From the NCBI RefSeq assembly GCF_000219805.1, contig NC_015759.1, positions 186,001 to 250,000 of the forward strand: a stretch of 64,000 bases of DNA, given 5' to 3'. Within the stretch, counting starts at the first letter, position 1, and each line of letters opens with the position of its first letter. This stretch comes from Weissella koreensis KACC 15510. Lineage in GTDB: Bacteria > Bacillota > Bacilli > Lactobacillales > Lactobacillaceae. This document shows, piece after piece, positions 63,880-64,000 of this stretch. Made by a program: the position numbers and the translations under genes. The notes beneath the pieces were generated by a model. That model did not search any database. It saw only the letters and a program-made list of their open reading frames with translations, and was not told where the DNA came from.

Positions 63880-64000
63880 CTATTTTTTAGCCTCACCAAC
63901 AGCTCCTAAATCAATTTCTTCTAATTTTCTTAGTTTAGATTTATTTTTAATCTTATATCCAAAATATAAAAGCAAAAATAAAGGAATTGCCATATAGGTA
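63880..64000 (-). CDS. Amino-acid permease, C-terminal end only
   Basis: The last 40 codons of a gene running off the window. They read MAIPLFLLLYFGYKIKNKSK then LRKLEEIDLGAVGEAKK and stop. A final membrane helix and a charged tail of this form are typical of APC-family amino-acid permeases in lactobacilli. The identity of the substrate cannot be judged. Confidence 0.6.
   Translation of the reverse strand, partial: TYMAIPLFLLLYFGYKIKNKSKLRKLEEIDLGAVGEAKK

Overview
This is chromosomal DNA from a low-GC Gram-positive bacterium, almost certainly a lactic acid bacterium of the Lactobacillaceae; I could not assign genus or species. The evidence is the primosome pair dnaB-dnaI, the complete division and cell-wall (dcw) cluster with mraZ, divIB, sepF and divIVA, an ileS gene behind a T-box leader, the divergent ccpA/pepQ pair, and a class Ib ribonucleotide reductase (nrdH-nrdE-nrdF with nrdI). 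The sequence is AT-rich, uses strong AGGAGG-type ribosome sites, and has many rho-independent terminators.

Layout. 1-8.4 kb: housekeeping genes on the minus strand (dnaI, dnaB, coaE, mutM, an aldose-1-epimerase with a CcpA site, topA, trmB). 8.7-10.9 kb: a HIT protein and small membrane proteins on the plus strand. 10.9-14.3 kb: an aldo/keto reductase, acyltransferase and SDR operon divergent from its likely LysR regulator. 14.3-22.6 kb: a stress-type region with two GlsB/CsbD pairs, a third CsbD protein, and four copies of a small-RNA-like unit. 22.9-27.2 kb: small accessory genes interleaved with a CAU-anticodon tRNA and its degenerate copies. 27.5-36.9 kb: a decayed integrated element (ArdA-like and FtsK-like genes, terminase and portal relics, HicAB, repressor and ImmA genes, an Ltp-type exclusion protein, a frameshifted integrase) ending at tRNA-Ser(CGA). 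37-44.4 kb: ccpA/pepQ, nrd genes and a MarR regulator. 44.6-61.2 kb: ileS and the dcw cluster. 61.5-64 kb: a membrane protein, rsmE, prmA, and the 3' end of an amino-acid permease.

The most notable signal is a family of four minus-strand RNA units (18.67-18.81, 19.26-19.39, 20.85-20.97 and 21.37-21.50 kb). Each has a plausible promoter, the same 11-nt sequence near the predicted RNA 5' end, a long stem whose arms differ between copies but still pair, and a related terminator hairpin. Several expose pyrimidine-rich, anti-Shine-Dalgarno-like segments.

Two further repeat families stand out. One is a short leader (arms ACGTG/CACGT followed by about TTAAACTG) in front of five small membrane or accessory genes. 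The other is a leader-plus-tRNA module present four times. The integrated element carries several independent disabling lesions: in-frame TAG codons in immA and ltp, an in-frame TGA in hicA, frameshifts in int and portal, and a truncated terL. It therefore looks like a decaying prophage or ICE hybrid rather than an active one.
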